A DNA stretch of 64,000 nucleotides, taken from Erythrobacter sp. (GTDB lineage Bacteria; Pseudomonadota; Alphaproteobacteria; Sphingomonadales; Sphingomonadaceae). Made by a program: the position numbers and the translations under genes. The notes under the pieces are model-generated. The model did no database searches and was not told the DNA's origin. It saw nothing but the letters and a program-made list of their open reading frames with translations. The stretch covers positions 1 through 64,000 of the forward strand of contig DAICXZ010000025.1 of assembly GCA_027311945.1 (NCBI GenBank), written 5' to 3'. Positions 7,656 to 16,140 of the stretch are shown here, in pieces (within the stretch, counting starts at the first letter, position 1; each line of letters opens with the position of its first letter).

Positions 7656-8702
7656 ATGACCGATGCGCCAGACGAGCCTGAATTCGACGTTCCCGAAGAC
7701 GAAGAAGAATCCATACCCGATCTGACACCCGAGGCGCGTCGGCGCGAGGCGCGCAGGCGAATCAAGCTTGGCCTCCCTGCCAGCGTCAAACGTGAAGTCG
7801 GCCCGGGGACCCGCTTCTTCGAGGTAGGCAAGCGTGTGGCGTTGGGCACCTTTGCCGATGGCTTCATCCATGCCGGAAACCTCGCCTATCTGGCGATGCT
7901 GGCAATCTTCCCCTTCTTTATTTCCGGCGCCGCGCTGTTCACGCTGATCGGCGAGGAAAGCGAGCAGACCGCGACCATCGTTGCCGTGCTTTCCGCCTTC
8001 CCGCCGGTGGTTAGCGAGGTGATCGGCCCGGTCGCTCGCAACGTGATCGAGCAGCGCAGCGGTTGGCTGCTGTGGGTGGGCGGACTGTTCGGCCTTTGGA
8101 CCGTGGGAGGGCTGATCGAGACCCTGCGCGATATGCTGCGCCGCGCCTTCGGCACCAGGGCCGAAAAGGCCTTGTGGAAGCGCAGGCTCGCCTCGACCGG
8201 CATCATCATCGGCGCGGTGGTGGTTCTGATGCTGAGCCTGCTGGCCAATGTTCTGATCGGTGCGGCGATGCAGGTGATCGAGGCCTATTTCCCTCAGTTA
8301 AAGGAGTTGCTCGGCAGCCTCGCCTGGTCGCGCATCGTGCCCGCCTTCGGCCTGTTCGGATCGCTTTATGCGCTGTTTTACACGCTTACCCCATCACGCT
8401 ATCGCCGCAGCAGATACCGGAAATGGCCCGGTGCCCTGCTGGTGACCGTGTGGTGGATTCTGGTCACACTCGCACTGCCGCCGCTGCTTGGCATGGTCTT
8501 TTCCTACGACGCGACCTATGGCTCGCTGGCCGGCGTGATGATCGTGCTTTTCTTTTTCTGGCTCATCGGCCTAGGATTGGTGATGGGCGCGGAATTGAAT
8601 GCAGCTCTGGTGGAAAGCCCGGAAGAGCAGGACTGGGTCGGGCAGCAGGACAATCGCGCTAGAGCGGCGCAGAAAGTAACGACGGAGAATCCCGAGGGAT
8701 GA
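7656..8702 (+). CDS. YihY/BrkB family inner-membrane protein
   Basis: The 348-residue protein has an acidic cytoplasmic N-terminus (PDEPEFDVPEDEEES). Six hydrophobic segments follow between about 70 and 320, including FIHAGNLAYLAMLAIFPFF, a family hallmark. The SGWLLWVGGLFGLWT region and GSLAGVMIVLFFFWLIG are also typical. Despite the old name (ribonuclease BN), the family is not a nuclease and its role is unknown. The ATG at 7656 has AGGAG six bases upstream. Its stop overlaps fabI (ATGA at 8699-8702). Confidence 0.9.
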   Translation: MTDAPDEPEFDVPEDEEESIPDLTPEARRREARRRIKLGLPASVKREVGPGTRFFEVGKRVALGTFADGFIHAGNLAYLAMLAIFPFFISGAALFTLIGEESEQTATIVAVLSAFPPVVSEVIGPVARNVIEQRSGWLLWVGGLFGLWTVGGLIETLRDMLRRAFGTRAEKALWKRRLASTGIIIGAVVVLMLSLLANVLIGAAMQVIEAYFPQLKELLGSLAWSRIVPAFGLFGSLYALFYTLTPSRYRRSRYRKWPGALLVTVWWILVTLALPPLLGMVFSYDATYGSLAGVMIVLFFFWLIGLGLVMGAELNAALVESPEEQDWVGQQDNRARAAQKVTTENPEG

Positions 8703-9502
8703 ACGGTTTGATGCAAGGCAAGAAGGGCCTCATCATGGGGCTTGCGAACGACAAGTCGCTGGCCTGGGGTATTGCAAAGAAGCTGGCCGAGCATGGTGCA
8801 GACTTGGCATTTTCCTATCAGGGCGAAGTGCTCAAGAAGCGGGTGGAGCCGCTGGCGGCGCAGATCGGCAGCGATTTCCTCGTGGAATGCGACGTGTCGG
8901 ACATGGACGCGATGGACGCCACCTTCGCCGCGATCGAGGAGCGTTGGGGCAAGCTCGACTTCCTCGTCCACGCGATCGGCTTTTCCGATAAGAACGAGCT
9001 GCGCGGGAAATATGTCGATACCAGCCTCGATAACTTCCTGATGACGATGAACATCTCGGTCTATTCGCTGGTGGCTGCGGCCAAGCGCGCGCGTCCGCTG
9101 ATGAAGGACGGCGGCTCCATCGTGACGCTGACCTACTATGGCGCGGAAAAGGTTGTCCCGCATTACAACGTGATGGGCGTGGCCAAGGCGGCGCTGGAAA
9201 CCAGCGTGCAGTATCTCGCCAACGACATGGGGCCGGAAGGTATCCGCGTGAACGCGATCAGCGCCGGGCCGATCAAGACGCTGGCGGCAAGCGGGATCGG
9301 CGATTTCCGCTATATCCTGAAATGGAACGAGCTGAACTCGCCGCTGCGCCGCAACGTGACCATCGAGGATGTCGGCGGCGCGGGGCTCTACTTCCTGTCC
9401 GACCTTTCTTCGGGCGTGACGGGTGAGACGCACCATGTCGATGCGGGCTATCACGTGGTCGGCATGAAGCAGGAAGACGCACCCGACATTTCGCTGGCCT
9501 GA
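8699..9502 (+). CDS. fabI: enoyl-ACP reductase FabI
   Basis: FabI carries out the NAD(P)H-dependent last reduction of each fatty-acid elongation cycle. The 267-residue SDR-family protein has the GLANDKSLAWGIA cofactor motif of FabI rather than TGxxxGxG. The catalytic Tyr and Lys are at about Y156 and K163 in HYNVMGVAK. AISAGPIKTLAASGI, near the substrate-binding loop, is also diagnostic. The start is coupled to yihY by ATGA. It is the target class of triclosan. Confidence 0.96.
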   Translation: MNGLMQGKKGLIMGLANDKSLAWGIAKKLAEHGADLAFSYQGEVLKKRVEPLAAQIGSDFLVECDVSDMDAMDATFAAIEERWGKLDFLVHAIGFSDKNELRGKYVDTSLDNFLMTMNISVYSLVAAAKRARPLMKDGGSIVTLTYYGAEKVVPHYNVMGVAKAALETSVQYLANDMGPEGIRVNAISAGPIKTLAASGIGDFRYILKWNELNSPLRRNVTIEDVGGAGLYFLSDLSSGVTGETHHVDAGYHVVGMKQEDAPDISLA

Positions 9503-9553
9503 GGCAGTTGTTCTCCATACGTTCCATCCTGAAGCGAATCAGGAGGGGCCGTT

Positions 9554-9952
9554 ATGATCACAGGTGGATGCCGCTGCGGAGCGGTGCGTTACGAGGCTGA
9601 AGACGAGTCGGCGCACCATGCCCTGTGCCATTGTCGCGACTGTCAGATGGCGCATGGCGCCCCGGTGGTCGGCTGGATTGCCTTCAAGACTGAGCAGGTT
9701 CGCTTCAGCGGCGCCGAGCCGGTCCGCTACACCGCGGCGAGCGGATCGACGCGCAGCTTCTGTGGCACCTGCGGAACACCGCTGGCCTTCGTGAACGAGG
9801 AAGCATTGCCGGGAATCGTCGACCTGCCCTCAGTCACGCTCGACGATCCCGATGCGCTCGCTCCGCAGGCACAAATCCAGGTGGCCGAGCGGCGGGCATG
9901 GATGGCAGACCTTGCCGCCCTGCCCGAGTTCGCCCGCTATCCCGGCGGCTAA
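9554..9952 (+). CDS. GFA/CENP-V-fold family zinc protein
   Basis: The 132-residue protein has the GFA fold with paired cysteine motifs: GGCRCGAVRYE, HALCHCRDCQ and SFCGTCGTPL. They supply the zinc sites. Homologues are annotated as glutathione-dependent formaldehyde-activating enzymes, but most, including this small one, have no proven activity. AGGAG lies upstream of the ATG at 9554. The gene converges with the next one, the stops being seven bases apart. Confidence 0.9.
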   Translation: MITGGCRCGAVRYEAEDESAHHALCHCRDCQMAHGAPVVGWIAFKTEQVRFSGAEPVRYTAASGSTRSFCGTCGTPLAFVNEEALPGIVDLPSVTLDDPDALAPQAQIQVAERRAWMADLAALPEFARYPGG

Positions 9953-9958
9953 GACCGA

Positions 9959-10552
9959 TTACTCGCCCGGCGGCGGGGGAACGGCGCCGGGATCGACAAC
10001 CTGCGGCTCCGGCTCAGAATTTTCCTCATCCGGCAATGGCGCGTCACGCTCGGCCTCAAGCCGCTCCATATAGGCACGCTCGAGCTGCTCGACTCGCTCC
10101 TGCGTGGCGGCAGCCTCGCCGTCGATTTCCGAAAGGCGCTCCTGCCGGGCCTCGTTGATCAGCTCGCTGAAGCGAACGTCGCTGCCCGCTTCGCGTTCGC
10201 GGTAGGCGGCTTCGATCATTTGGACCGTACAGCCCAGATCGCCGCCAGCACCGGCGGGCGAGCACGACATCGGGCCGAACTTGCCGATCGTTTCAAGGCT
10301 CTGCGCGCGCTGCGTCCACGCCTCATTGTCGGGCGAATTGCTCTCGCGCAGGTTGCGCGGGATGCGATAGCGCTCGCTCTCGGGAAAGCGCGCGCAGACC
10401 GTGATCGTATCACCGTCCGACTGCGGGCAAGCATCGTCGCCGTAGACGTTGACCATGTTGACCCGGTCGCCAGCATCGTCCTGCGCCGAGGCGGTGGCAG
10501 GCACGAGGCCAAGTGTGGCGGAAATGGCGGCAAGGGCAAACAGTCGGGTCAT
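9959..10552 (-). CDS. secreted hypothetical protein with coiled-coil C-terminal half
   Basis: From the ATG at 10552 the protein has 197 residues. A clear signal peptide (MTRLFALAAISATLGLVPATASA|QDD) precedes a segment with cysteines in DDACPQ, TVCARFP, MSCSP and LGCTV. A glutamate-rich helical stretch (about 125-175, EAAATQERVEQLERAYMERLE) and a proline-rich tail follow. It should be periplasmic or surface exposed. I recognise no domain. The RFPESERYRIP segment resembles small secreted proteins I associate with sphingomonads, so it is probably conserved in the group. Confidence 0.7.
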   Translation of the reverse strand: MTRLFALAAISATLGLVPATASAQDDAGDRVNMVNVYGDDACPQSDGDTITVCARFPESERYRIPRNLRESNSPDNEAWTQRAQSLETIGKFGPMSCSPAGAGGDLGCTVQMIEAAYREREAGSDVRFSELINEARQERLSEIDGEAAATQERVEQLERAYMERLEAERDAPLPDEENSEPEPQVVDPGAVPPPPGE

Positions 10553-10661
10553 GGCGTTCCTCTGGGTCGGCCCTCTGGATCGGTGGGGGCAAGGCCGGGG
10601 CAATTACTATTCGTATGATCTATTGAACGCGCGATGAAGCGCCATTGATCCAGAACAACGA

Positions 10662-11177
10662 TCAGACGCGTTCGGCAAGTTTGATCGCCACCCGGCAGCC
10701 GAGCCGGATCGCACCGGACAACAGCGGGTAGGCCGGCGCCTGCTCCGCGCCCGAAGCCAGCGCGGTGTCGCGGTGCTCACGCTCTTCCTCGCGGAACTGC
10801 TCGACCAGTCCGGCCAGTTCGGGATCGTCGCCATCGGCCTCCAGCTCGTCGAGCTGGGCGGTGTAGTGGCGGTCGATCTCTTCCTCCACCGCGGCGGTGC
10901 AGGCCATCGCCGCCTCGGGCCCGATCAGCGCCGTGCCCGCGCCCAGCGCAAAGCCCGCGATCGACCAGAACGGCTGCAACGCCGTGGGGCGCACGCCGCG
11001 CTCCGCCATCAGCGCATCGAACTTGGCGCGGTGAACCTTCTCCTGCTCGGCCATGTGGCGGATCTGCGCCGCGTGCGGCCCGCGTTCTCCGACCACAGCA
11101 AGCTGTCCCGCATAGATGCGCGTGGCACCGAATTCGCCCGCCTGATCAACCCTGATCATTGCGCTACGGTCTTTCAT
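10662..11177 (-). CDS. coq7: demethoxyubiquinone hydroxylase, Coq7 family
   Basis: Coq7 is a carboxylate-bridged di-iron monooxygenase that hydroxylates demethoxyubiquinone at C6 in ubiquinone synthesis. The 171-residue protein has the ligands in order: E15 (DQAGEFGA), E46/H49 (EQEKVH), E98 region (VEEEIDRHY) and the E131-H135 cluster (REEEREHRD). The C-terminal hydrophobic helices allow membrane association. Its ATG shares one base with the dsbB stop (TGATG), so the two are coupled. Confidence 0.95.
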   Translation of the reverse strand: MKDRSAMIRVDQAGEFGATRIYAGQLAVVGERGPHAAQIRHMAEQEKVHRAKFDALMAERGVRPTALQPFWSIAGFALGAGTALIGPEAAMACTAAVEEEIDRHYTAQLDELEADGDDPELAGLVEQFREEEREHRDTALASGAEQAPAYPLLSGAIRLGCRVAIKLAERV

Positions 11178-11653
11178 CAGATGCGCTCCTTCGCCAGCAA
11201 CAGCCCAAAGATCGCCGCTGCACTACCAAGCGAGAACAGCCCGTTCCACCCCGCGAGCGAAATGCCGAACAGCTCCCACTGCGCGACATCGCAGCGGATG
11301 ATCGGCGCGTTGAGCACCGCTTCAAGCGCATTCGCCGTGCCGCTTACGGTTGTGGAGCAGCCGGTGATGCCTTCCCACCAGCCATATTCGACCCCGGCAT
11401 GAAACAGGCCAATCGCGCCGGAAACGGCAATCGCCAGCGCAGCGAGCGCGGTCCAGACCCGCTTCGGCTGAGCAACGAAGGCCAGCAGCGCCAGCACCAC
11501 GGCGGCGAAATGCGGGTAGCGCTGCCACCAGCACATCTCGCACGGATAAAGCCCGAAGCCATATTCCGACAGGTAAGCCCCGCCCAGCAGGGCCAGCGGC
11601 ACGATCAGCGCCAGCAGGCGCGCATTTCGATCAGACAGCGACAGGTCGGACAT
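11177..11653 (-). CDS. dsbB: DsbB-like disulfide bond formation protein
   Basis: The protein reoxidises a periplasmic thiol oxidase and passes electrons to quinone. It is 158 residues with four transmembrane helices. The first periplasmic loop carries the CxxC pair in YPCEMCWWQRYPH. The second has separated cysteines (GCSTT and IRCDVAQW). Its link to ubiquinone fits the downstream coq7 gene. It lies 9 bp after ctpA on the same strand. Confidence 0.92.
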   Translation of the reverse strand: MSDLSLSDRNARLLALIVPLALLGGAYLSEYGFGLYPCEMCWWQRYPHFAAVVLALLAFVAQPKRVWTALAALAIAVSGAIGLFHAGVEYGWWEGITGCSTTVSGTANALEAVLNAPIIRCDVAQWELFGISLAGWNGLFSLGSAAAIFGLLLAKERI

Positions 11654-11662
11654 CGCTCAACC

Positions 11663-13015
11663 TTACCGATCGCGCGCCGCAATGGCGGTGCCGCCGGTGC
11701 GGCGCAGCGTGCGCAGGGCATAGTCGAGCTGGAAGTCTTCGATCCCCTGCTCCTCGAGCTGTTCGGCAGTAAGCTGGAACCGCGGATCGTCGAGGCGGTC
11801 GCGTTCGAGCGCCTCGTCCGCCGCCGCCACTTCGCCGACCAGGTGCCCGCGCAGGTCGCTCTCGCGCAGGGCGAGGCGCTGGCGACGTTCGGCATCGGGA
11901 TCGCTCAGCTGCGGCACGCGAATGTCGGGATCGATCCCGCCTTCCTGCACCGAGCGGCCCGAAGGCGTATAATAGCGCGCGGTGGTGAGCTTCAATGCGC
12001 TGTCGCGCGTGAGCGGCAGCAGCGTCTGCACGCTACCCTTGCCGAACGAACGCTCGCCCATGATCAGCGCGCGGTTGTGATCCTGCAAGGCGCCCGCCAC
12101 GATCTCGGAGGCCGAGGCGGAGCCTTCGTCGATCAGCACGATCATCGGCAGGCCCGCCGCCGCATCGCCTGGGAAGGCGCTTTCGGCATCGTAGTAGATC
12201 GTGTCGCGCCGGGTGCGACCGCGCTGCGAAACAATCTGGCCCTTGGTGAGGAACAGGTCCGACAGCGTCACCGCCTCATCAAGCGAACCACCCGGATTGC
12301 GCCGCAGGTCGAGCACCAGCCCGGTCAGCCGCCCGGTCGCATCGCTTTGCAACGCCGTGAGCGCCTGCGCGACATCCTTACCAACATCGGCGGAGAACTC
12401 GTTGACCGAGATATAGCCGACATTGCCGCTCTTCAGTTCGAAGGTAACCGGCTCCAGCTCGATCAGCCCGCGCGTCACCGAAACCTCGAAGCTGGCGTCA
12501 CGGCCGGGGCGCACGATGGTCAGTTCGATCGGGCTGCCCGCCGGGCCGCGCATCTGGGCAACCGCGTCATTGATATCGAGCCCGTAGATCAGCTTGCCGT
12601 CGATATGGGTGATGTAGTCGCCCGCCTTGATCCCGGAGGCCTCGGCCGGGCTGCCCTTGAACGGGGAGACGACCTTCACCACGCCCTCTTCCATCTGTAC
12701 CGAGATGCCGAGGCCCTGATAATTCCCGTCGATCATGGTCTCGAGCCGGTCGAGCGCGGTGCCATCGAGATAGGCCGAATGCGGATCGAGCGCGGCCAGC
12801 ATGCCGTCGATCGCGCCGCGGATCAGCACCTCGTCCTCAACCGGATCGACGTAGCTCGCCTTGATCCGCTGATAGGTCGCGAAGAGCTTGGCAAACTCGG
12901 GCGAAGCGCGACTTTCGACCTGCGCAAAACCGGCGGTCGTTGCCGGCACAAGCGCGAGGGCCGTGCACAAGGCGGCAGCGCGGAAGGCACGGGCGACGGG
13001 GAAGCGAAATGTCAT
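11663..13015 (-). CDS. ctpA: S41 family C-terminal processing peptidase
   Basis: The 450-residue exported protease has an N-terminal signal sequence (to about 31) and a PDZ domain at about 95-170 (GLGISVQME, GIKAGDYITHIDG). The S41 catalytic domain follows. The Ser/Lys dyad is S301 in GSASASEI and K326 in SFGKGS, 25 residues apart as in Prc. The family trims or degrades periplasmic and envelope proteins. It sits next to the EnvC-like factor gene, a pairing I know from other alphaproteobacteria. Confidence 0.94.
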   Translation of the reverse strand: MTFRFPVARAFRAAALCTALALVPATTAGFAQVESRASPEFAKLFATYQRIKASYVDPVEDEVLIRGAIDGMLAALDPHSAYLDGTALDRLETMIDGNYQGLGISVQMEEGVVKVVSPFKGSPAEASGIKAGDYITHIDGKLIYGLDINDAVAQMRGPAGSPIELTIVRPGRDASFEVSVTRGLIELEPVTFELKSGNVGYISVNEFSADVGKDVAQALTALQSDATGRLTGLVLDLRRNPGGSLDEAVTLSDLFLTKGQIVSQRGRTRRDTIYYDAESAFPGDAAAGLPMIVLIDEGSASASEIVAGALQDHNRALIMGERSFGKGSVQTLLPLTRDSALKLTTARYYTPSGRSVQEGGIDPDIRVPQLSDPDAERRQRLALRESDLRGHLVGEVAAADEALERDRLDDPRFQLTAEQLEEQGIEDFQLDYALRTLRRTGGTAIAARDR

Positions 13016-13114
13016 GCGGCGATTGTCCTGCTCTGGTCCCAGCGTGCTTCTATCGCAGCAGGCGGGTTAACGCCAGATGAGGCGGCCACCCCGCCCGCGC
13101 AAGGCCGTCTGACG

Positions 13115-14338
13115 TTACTCGGCAAGGCTGAGCGGATTGACCGGCTCGCCTGCCTTGCGCAATTCGAGCGTGATCGTGGGCCGACCGGGGCCAGCCACAC
13201 CCACCGGCGCGCCCGCCGCGACCTGATCGCCCACCTTGGCATCAGCGCGCGCCAGCCCGGTTATGAGACTGGTCCAGCCCCCAGCGTGCTCGACGATGAC
13301 GATCCGGCCATAGCCGCGATAGGCTCCGGCAAAGGCGATCCGTCCGGCGCCGGGCGCCACCACCTGCGCCCCGGCGATGGGCGCGAGGGTTAGGCCGTTG
13401 CTGGCCCTCCCTCCGGCGCTTGCGCCAAAGCCGGTGACGAGCCTGCCGGTGACGGGGAGAATATAGGGCGAGGGTCCGTCACTCTGCGCCGGGCCAGCAG
13501 CATCCGCATTGGCAGAACCGAACAGCTCGACCCCAGACGCCCCCGGTTCGCGCGGACGCGGAGGGCGCATGACCGGGCCGGGCAAGGCGGCCAGTTCGCT
13601 GCGCAGAGCGGCAGCGCGATCCAGCTCGTCGACCAGTCCACCCAGATCGCGCGCCTGTTCGGCCAGCGCCAGCGCGCGGTCGGCTTCGCGGCTGGCGGTG
13701 CTGCCCGCCGCACGGGCCGCGAGCCGCTGGCCGGTTTCAAGTTCGGCCAGCTCCTTGCGCCGTTCGGCCAGTGCGCTCTCCTCCGTCGCAAGCACCTTGG
13801 TGGCAGCGAGCTGCTCGCGCCGTAATTCGCGCCCGCGCGCAATTCGGTCGCGCAGGCCCTGCGTACGTTCGCGCACCTGCGGCACGGCATCGTGCATCAG
13901 CGCGCGCAGATAGACGACGTCCTTCACCGAGCCGGGCCGGAGCACCGCCAGCGCAACGGGGCGACGCGCGAACTTCTGCAAGGCAGCGGTAAGGCGCACC
14001 ACGGGACGCTGCTGGCGGCCGATTTCCTCGCGCAGAGCAAGCCGCTCACGGTCGATCATGGCGATGCGCGCATTGGCGGCGGCGATCCCGGCCTCGGCCT
14101 GCTGGACGCGCGCGGCGGTCGCAGCGGCCTCTGCGGCATAGCGTTCGGCGGCGTCTTCGGCCTCGCTGGCCTGCTTCTCGAACTGCGTGCTGCGGGCCTG
14201 GGCGGCGCGGCGTTCGGCCAGTGCCTGCGCGAGTGCGGCGCGGGTTTCGTCGGCATTGTCGAACATGACCGGGGCCTGCGCCAAGGCAGCAGCGGCGAAC
14301 AGGCCGACGGCAATCAGCAGCAGGATGAAGCGGTCCAT
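13115..14338 (-). CDS. EnvC-like LytM-domain factor with degenerate active site
   Basis: From the ATG at 14338 the protein has 407 residues. A signal peptide (to about 20) is followed by long coiled coils from about 25 to 245 (EDAAERYAAEAAATAARVQQAE). A C-terminal LytM/M23 domain starts near 310. The metal residues are missing: the HxxxD position reads SNGLTLAP and the final HxH reads ITLELR. EnvC of E. coli is degenerate in the same way and activates amidases instead of cutting peptidoglycan, so this is probably an amidase activator in division. Confidence 0.88.
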   Translation of the reverse strand: MDRFILLLIAVGLFAAAALAQAPVMFDNADETRAALAQALAERRAAQARSTQFEKQASEAEDAAERYAAEAAATAARVQQAEAGIAAANARIAMIDRERLALREEIGRQQRPVVRLTAALQKFARRPVALAVLRPGSVKDVVYLRALMHDAVPQVRERTQGLRDRIARGRELRREQLAATKVLATEESALAERRKELAELETGQRLAARAAGSTASREADRALALAEQARDLGGLVDELDRAAALRSELAALPGPVMRPPRPREPGASGVELFGSANADAAGPAQSDGPSPYILPVTGRLVTGFGASAGGRASNGLTLAPIAGAQVVAPGAGRIAFAGAYRGYGRIVIVEHAGGWTSLITGLARADAKVGDQVAAGAPVGVAGPGRPTITLELRKAGEPVNPLSLAE

Positions 14339-14342
14339 CGCG

Positions 14343-14765
14343 CTATCCTGCCCGATGATAGGGGTGCCCGGCAAGAATGGCGGTGGCGCGGAACAGCTGT
14401 TCCATCACCATCGCGCGCACCAGCAGGTGCGGCCAGGTGGCCTTCCCGAACGAGATCAGCAGGTCGGCCGCCTCGCGCTCCTCGGGCGCATGACCATCGG
14501 CGGCGCCGATCACGAAGCGGCACTCGCGCATCCCGCCATCGCGCCACTGTTCGAGTTGGCGGGCAAGCTCTTCTGAGGAGAGGTTCTTGCCCTTCTCGTC
14601 GAGCAGCACGGTGCGCATGGGGGTAAGCGGCTCGGGAATACGGCCGCCGGTTTCGGGCAGTTCTGTGAGTTTCAGCGGCCAGGTGATGCGCTTCTCATAA
14701 CGCGCGACCAGCTCAGCCTCGGGCGACCGGGCGATCTTTCCGCGCGCGATGACATGGAGCAGCAT
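14343..14765 (-). CDS. rlmH: 23S rRNA pseudouridine-1915 N3-methyltransferase RlmH
   Basis: The 140-residue SPOUT methyltransferase modifies helix 69 of 23S rRNA using SAM. Family motifs are LLDEKGKNLSSEE, the knot-forming FVIGAADGH and the C-terminal HLLVRAMVMEQLFRA...HPYHR. The ATG at 14765 gives the normal length. The EnvC-like gene follows 4 bp after the stop. The upstream rsfS gene is separated by a hairpin-rich 149-bp spacer. Confidence 0.95.
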   Translation of the reverse strand: MLLHVIARGKIARSPEAELVARYEKRITWPLKLTELPETGGRIPEPLTPMRTVLLDEKGKNLSSEELARQLEQWRDGGMRECRFVIGAADGHAPEEREAADLLISFGKATWPHLLVRAMVMEQLFRATAILAGHPYHRAG

Positions 14766-14782
14766 GATAGTCGCCCAATAAA

Positions 14783-14799
14783 CGGTCGCGAAGCGACCG
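14783..14799 (-). terminator. hairpin with T-rich tail between rsfS and rlmH
   Basis: Read on the minus strand, CGGTCGC-TTC-GCGACCG is followed by TTTATT, an intrinsic-terminator layout. It lies only 18 bp before the rlmH start. It may end the rsfS transcript or attenuate read-through into rlmH. Confidence 0.5.
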
Positions 14800-14884
14800 C
14801 AAGCATGTCCTTGGCTGTGCTGAAGGCGGCGACCGCCCGCCCGCAGGTGCCCCGCAGCGAAGCGGAGGGATCGGCACCGAGGAT

Positions 14885-14904
14885 GCTCGCCCAAAGGGGC
14901 GAGC
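14885..14904 (-). repeat. second hairpin in the rsfS-rlmH spacer
   Basis: Perfect 8-bp arms GCTCGCCC (14885-14892) and GGGCGAGC (14897-14904) enclose a 4-nt loop. It lies 10 bp after the rsfS stop. No T-run follows, so it is more likely an RNA-stabilising or processing hairpin than a terminator. Confidence 0.45.
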
Positions 14905-14914
14905 GCAAAGAAAA

Positions 14915-15301
14915 CTACGCGCTGCCGACCGCGCTCTTCTTCTCGCCATCGTCGCCGAAGCCCCACATCCGCTCAAGGTTGTAGAAGCTGCGCACTTCGG
15001 GGCGGAACAGATGGACCACCACGTCGCCTGCGTCGATCAGCACCCAGTCCGCGGCGGGCAGGCCTTCGATTCGCGGGCTCGGCTCGCCGGACTTCTTCAG
15101 CTCCTCGGCCAGCTTCTGCGCCATCGACGCGACCTGCCGGGTCGAACGGCCCGAGGCAATCACCATGTGATCGGCCACCGAGCTCTTGCCCTCGAGCGGG
15201 ATCGAGACGATTTCCTGCGCCTGATCGTCGTCAAGCTGCTTGAGGATCATGGCGTGGAGCGATCCGGGGATCGCTTCGATTTCTGAGAGTTGGTCAGTCA
15301 T
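14915..15301 (-). CDS. rsfS: ribosome silencing factor RsfS
   Basis: RsfS (YbeB/Iojap) binds uL14 and blocks subunit joining in slow growth. The 128-residue form shows the family core: IPLEGKSSVADHMVIASGRSTRQV, then IEGLPAADWVLIDAGDVVVHLF and the RSFYNLERMWG ending. The ATG at 15301 is chosen for length. An in-frame ATG at 15382 would add 27 residues of low-complexity sequence. It follows nadD, the usual alphaproteobacterial order. Confidence 0.93.
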   Translation of the reverse strand: MTDQLSEIEAIPGSLHAMILKQLDDDQAQEIVSIPLEGKSSVADHMVIASGRSTRQVASMAQKLAEELKKSGEPSPRIEGLPAADWVLIDAGDVVVHLFRPEVRSFYNLERMWGFGDDGEKKSAVGSA

Positions 15302-15438
15302 TGCAAATATGGTTGCTGCTCTGGTGCTGGTGCCGATATCGCTGCGGCGCGGATGCGCCCCGGTGCTCGCTTCGGTCATCACGAAAGGTCAGGCTCCTCA
15401 TAGGGAAATGCTCATGAGCAATAGCGAGGCCCGGCGGC

Positions 15439-16140
15439 TCACGCACCCGGCTCCCTATGGCGATCATGAATGAGAGAATGCGTCACTTCGTCGCGTGGCG
15501 GTGAGCCGGAAAAACCGTCCGCCCAGTGCGGATCCTGTTCGCGCAGCCTTGTGGCCGAGCGCGGATCGGGATCGAAACGCAATTCTATCAGAGCGGGTGC
15601 GCTCCATTCGCCCCGGTTGCGAAAGCGGGCTGCAGATAACCGGTAACGCCGCAGCCAGGCCATTGCAGGACTTGCAAGGGCATCAGTATCATAGCCGGGG
15701 CGGGCAATCACGGCAATGGGCATTTCCCGCGCAATGGCGCGCCAGCTTTTCCAGCGGTGAAACTGGGCGAGATTGTCCGATCCCATCAGCCACACGAACC
15801 GGCGACGGGGGAACCTGCGCTTGAGTGCGTGCAGGGTATCGACGGTGTAGCGGGTGCCCAGTTCGCGCTCGATCGCGGTGACCTTGATCGGGGCGCGGCG
15901 ACTCTGCTGCCGCGCCGAGCGAACGCGCGCGCCAAGCGGGGCCATGCCTTGGCGCGATTTCAAAGGGTTGCCGGGCGAAACTAGCCACCAGACCGCATCC
16001 AGATCGAGCGCATCGAGCGTGAACAGCGAAATTCGCCGATGCCCCGCATGCGCCGGGTTGAAGCTCCCGCCGAGCAGCCCGGTCAGCGGTCCATCGCGGC
16101 CTCTTCGCTGGCCCTTTTTTCGCGAACTCTGTTTCAGCAA
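15439..16140 (-). CDS. nadD: nicotinate-nucleotide adenylyltransferase NadD
   Basis: NadD adenylates nicotinate mononucleotide in NAD synthesis. The nucleotidyltransferase motif is GLLGGSFNPAHAGHRRIS; VWLMGSDNLAQFHRW and YTVDTLHAL are also typical. The C-terminal SATRLR takes the place of the usual SSTxIR. No ATG precedes the motif. A TTG at 16140, overlapping the aldo/keto reductase stop, is the likeliest start (233 residues), but other non-ATG starts are possible. The basic segment before the motif (KQSSRKKGQRRGR) is unusual. Confidence 0.88.
   Translation of the reverse strand: MLKQSSRKKGQRRGRDGPLTGLLGGSFNPAHAGHRRISLFTLDALDLDAVWWLVSPGNPLKSRQGMAPLGARVRSARQQSRRAPIKVTAIERELGTRYTVDTLHALKRRFPRRRFVWLMGSDNLAQFHRWKSWRAIAREMPIAVIARPGYDTDALASPAMAWLRRYRLSAARFRNRGEWSAPALIELRFDPDPRSATRLREQDPHWADGFSGSPPRDEVTHSLIHDRHREPGA

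Noticed and set aside
11159-13393. 744-codon open frame on the + strand
   Set aside because: It runs antisense to ctpA, dsbB and coq7, has biased Arg/Gln/His composition and no domain; it is a high-GC shadow.
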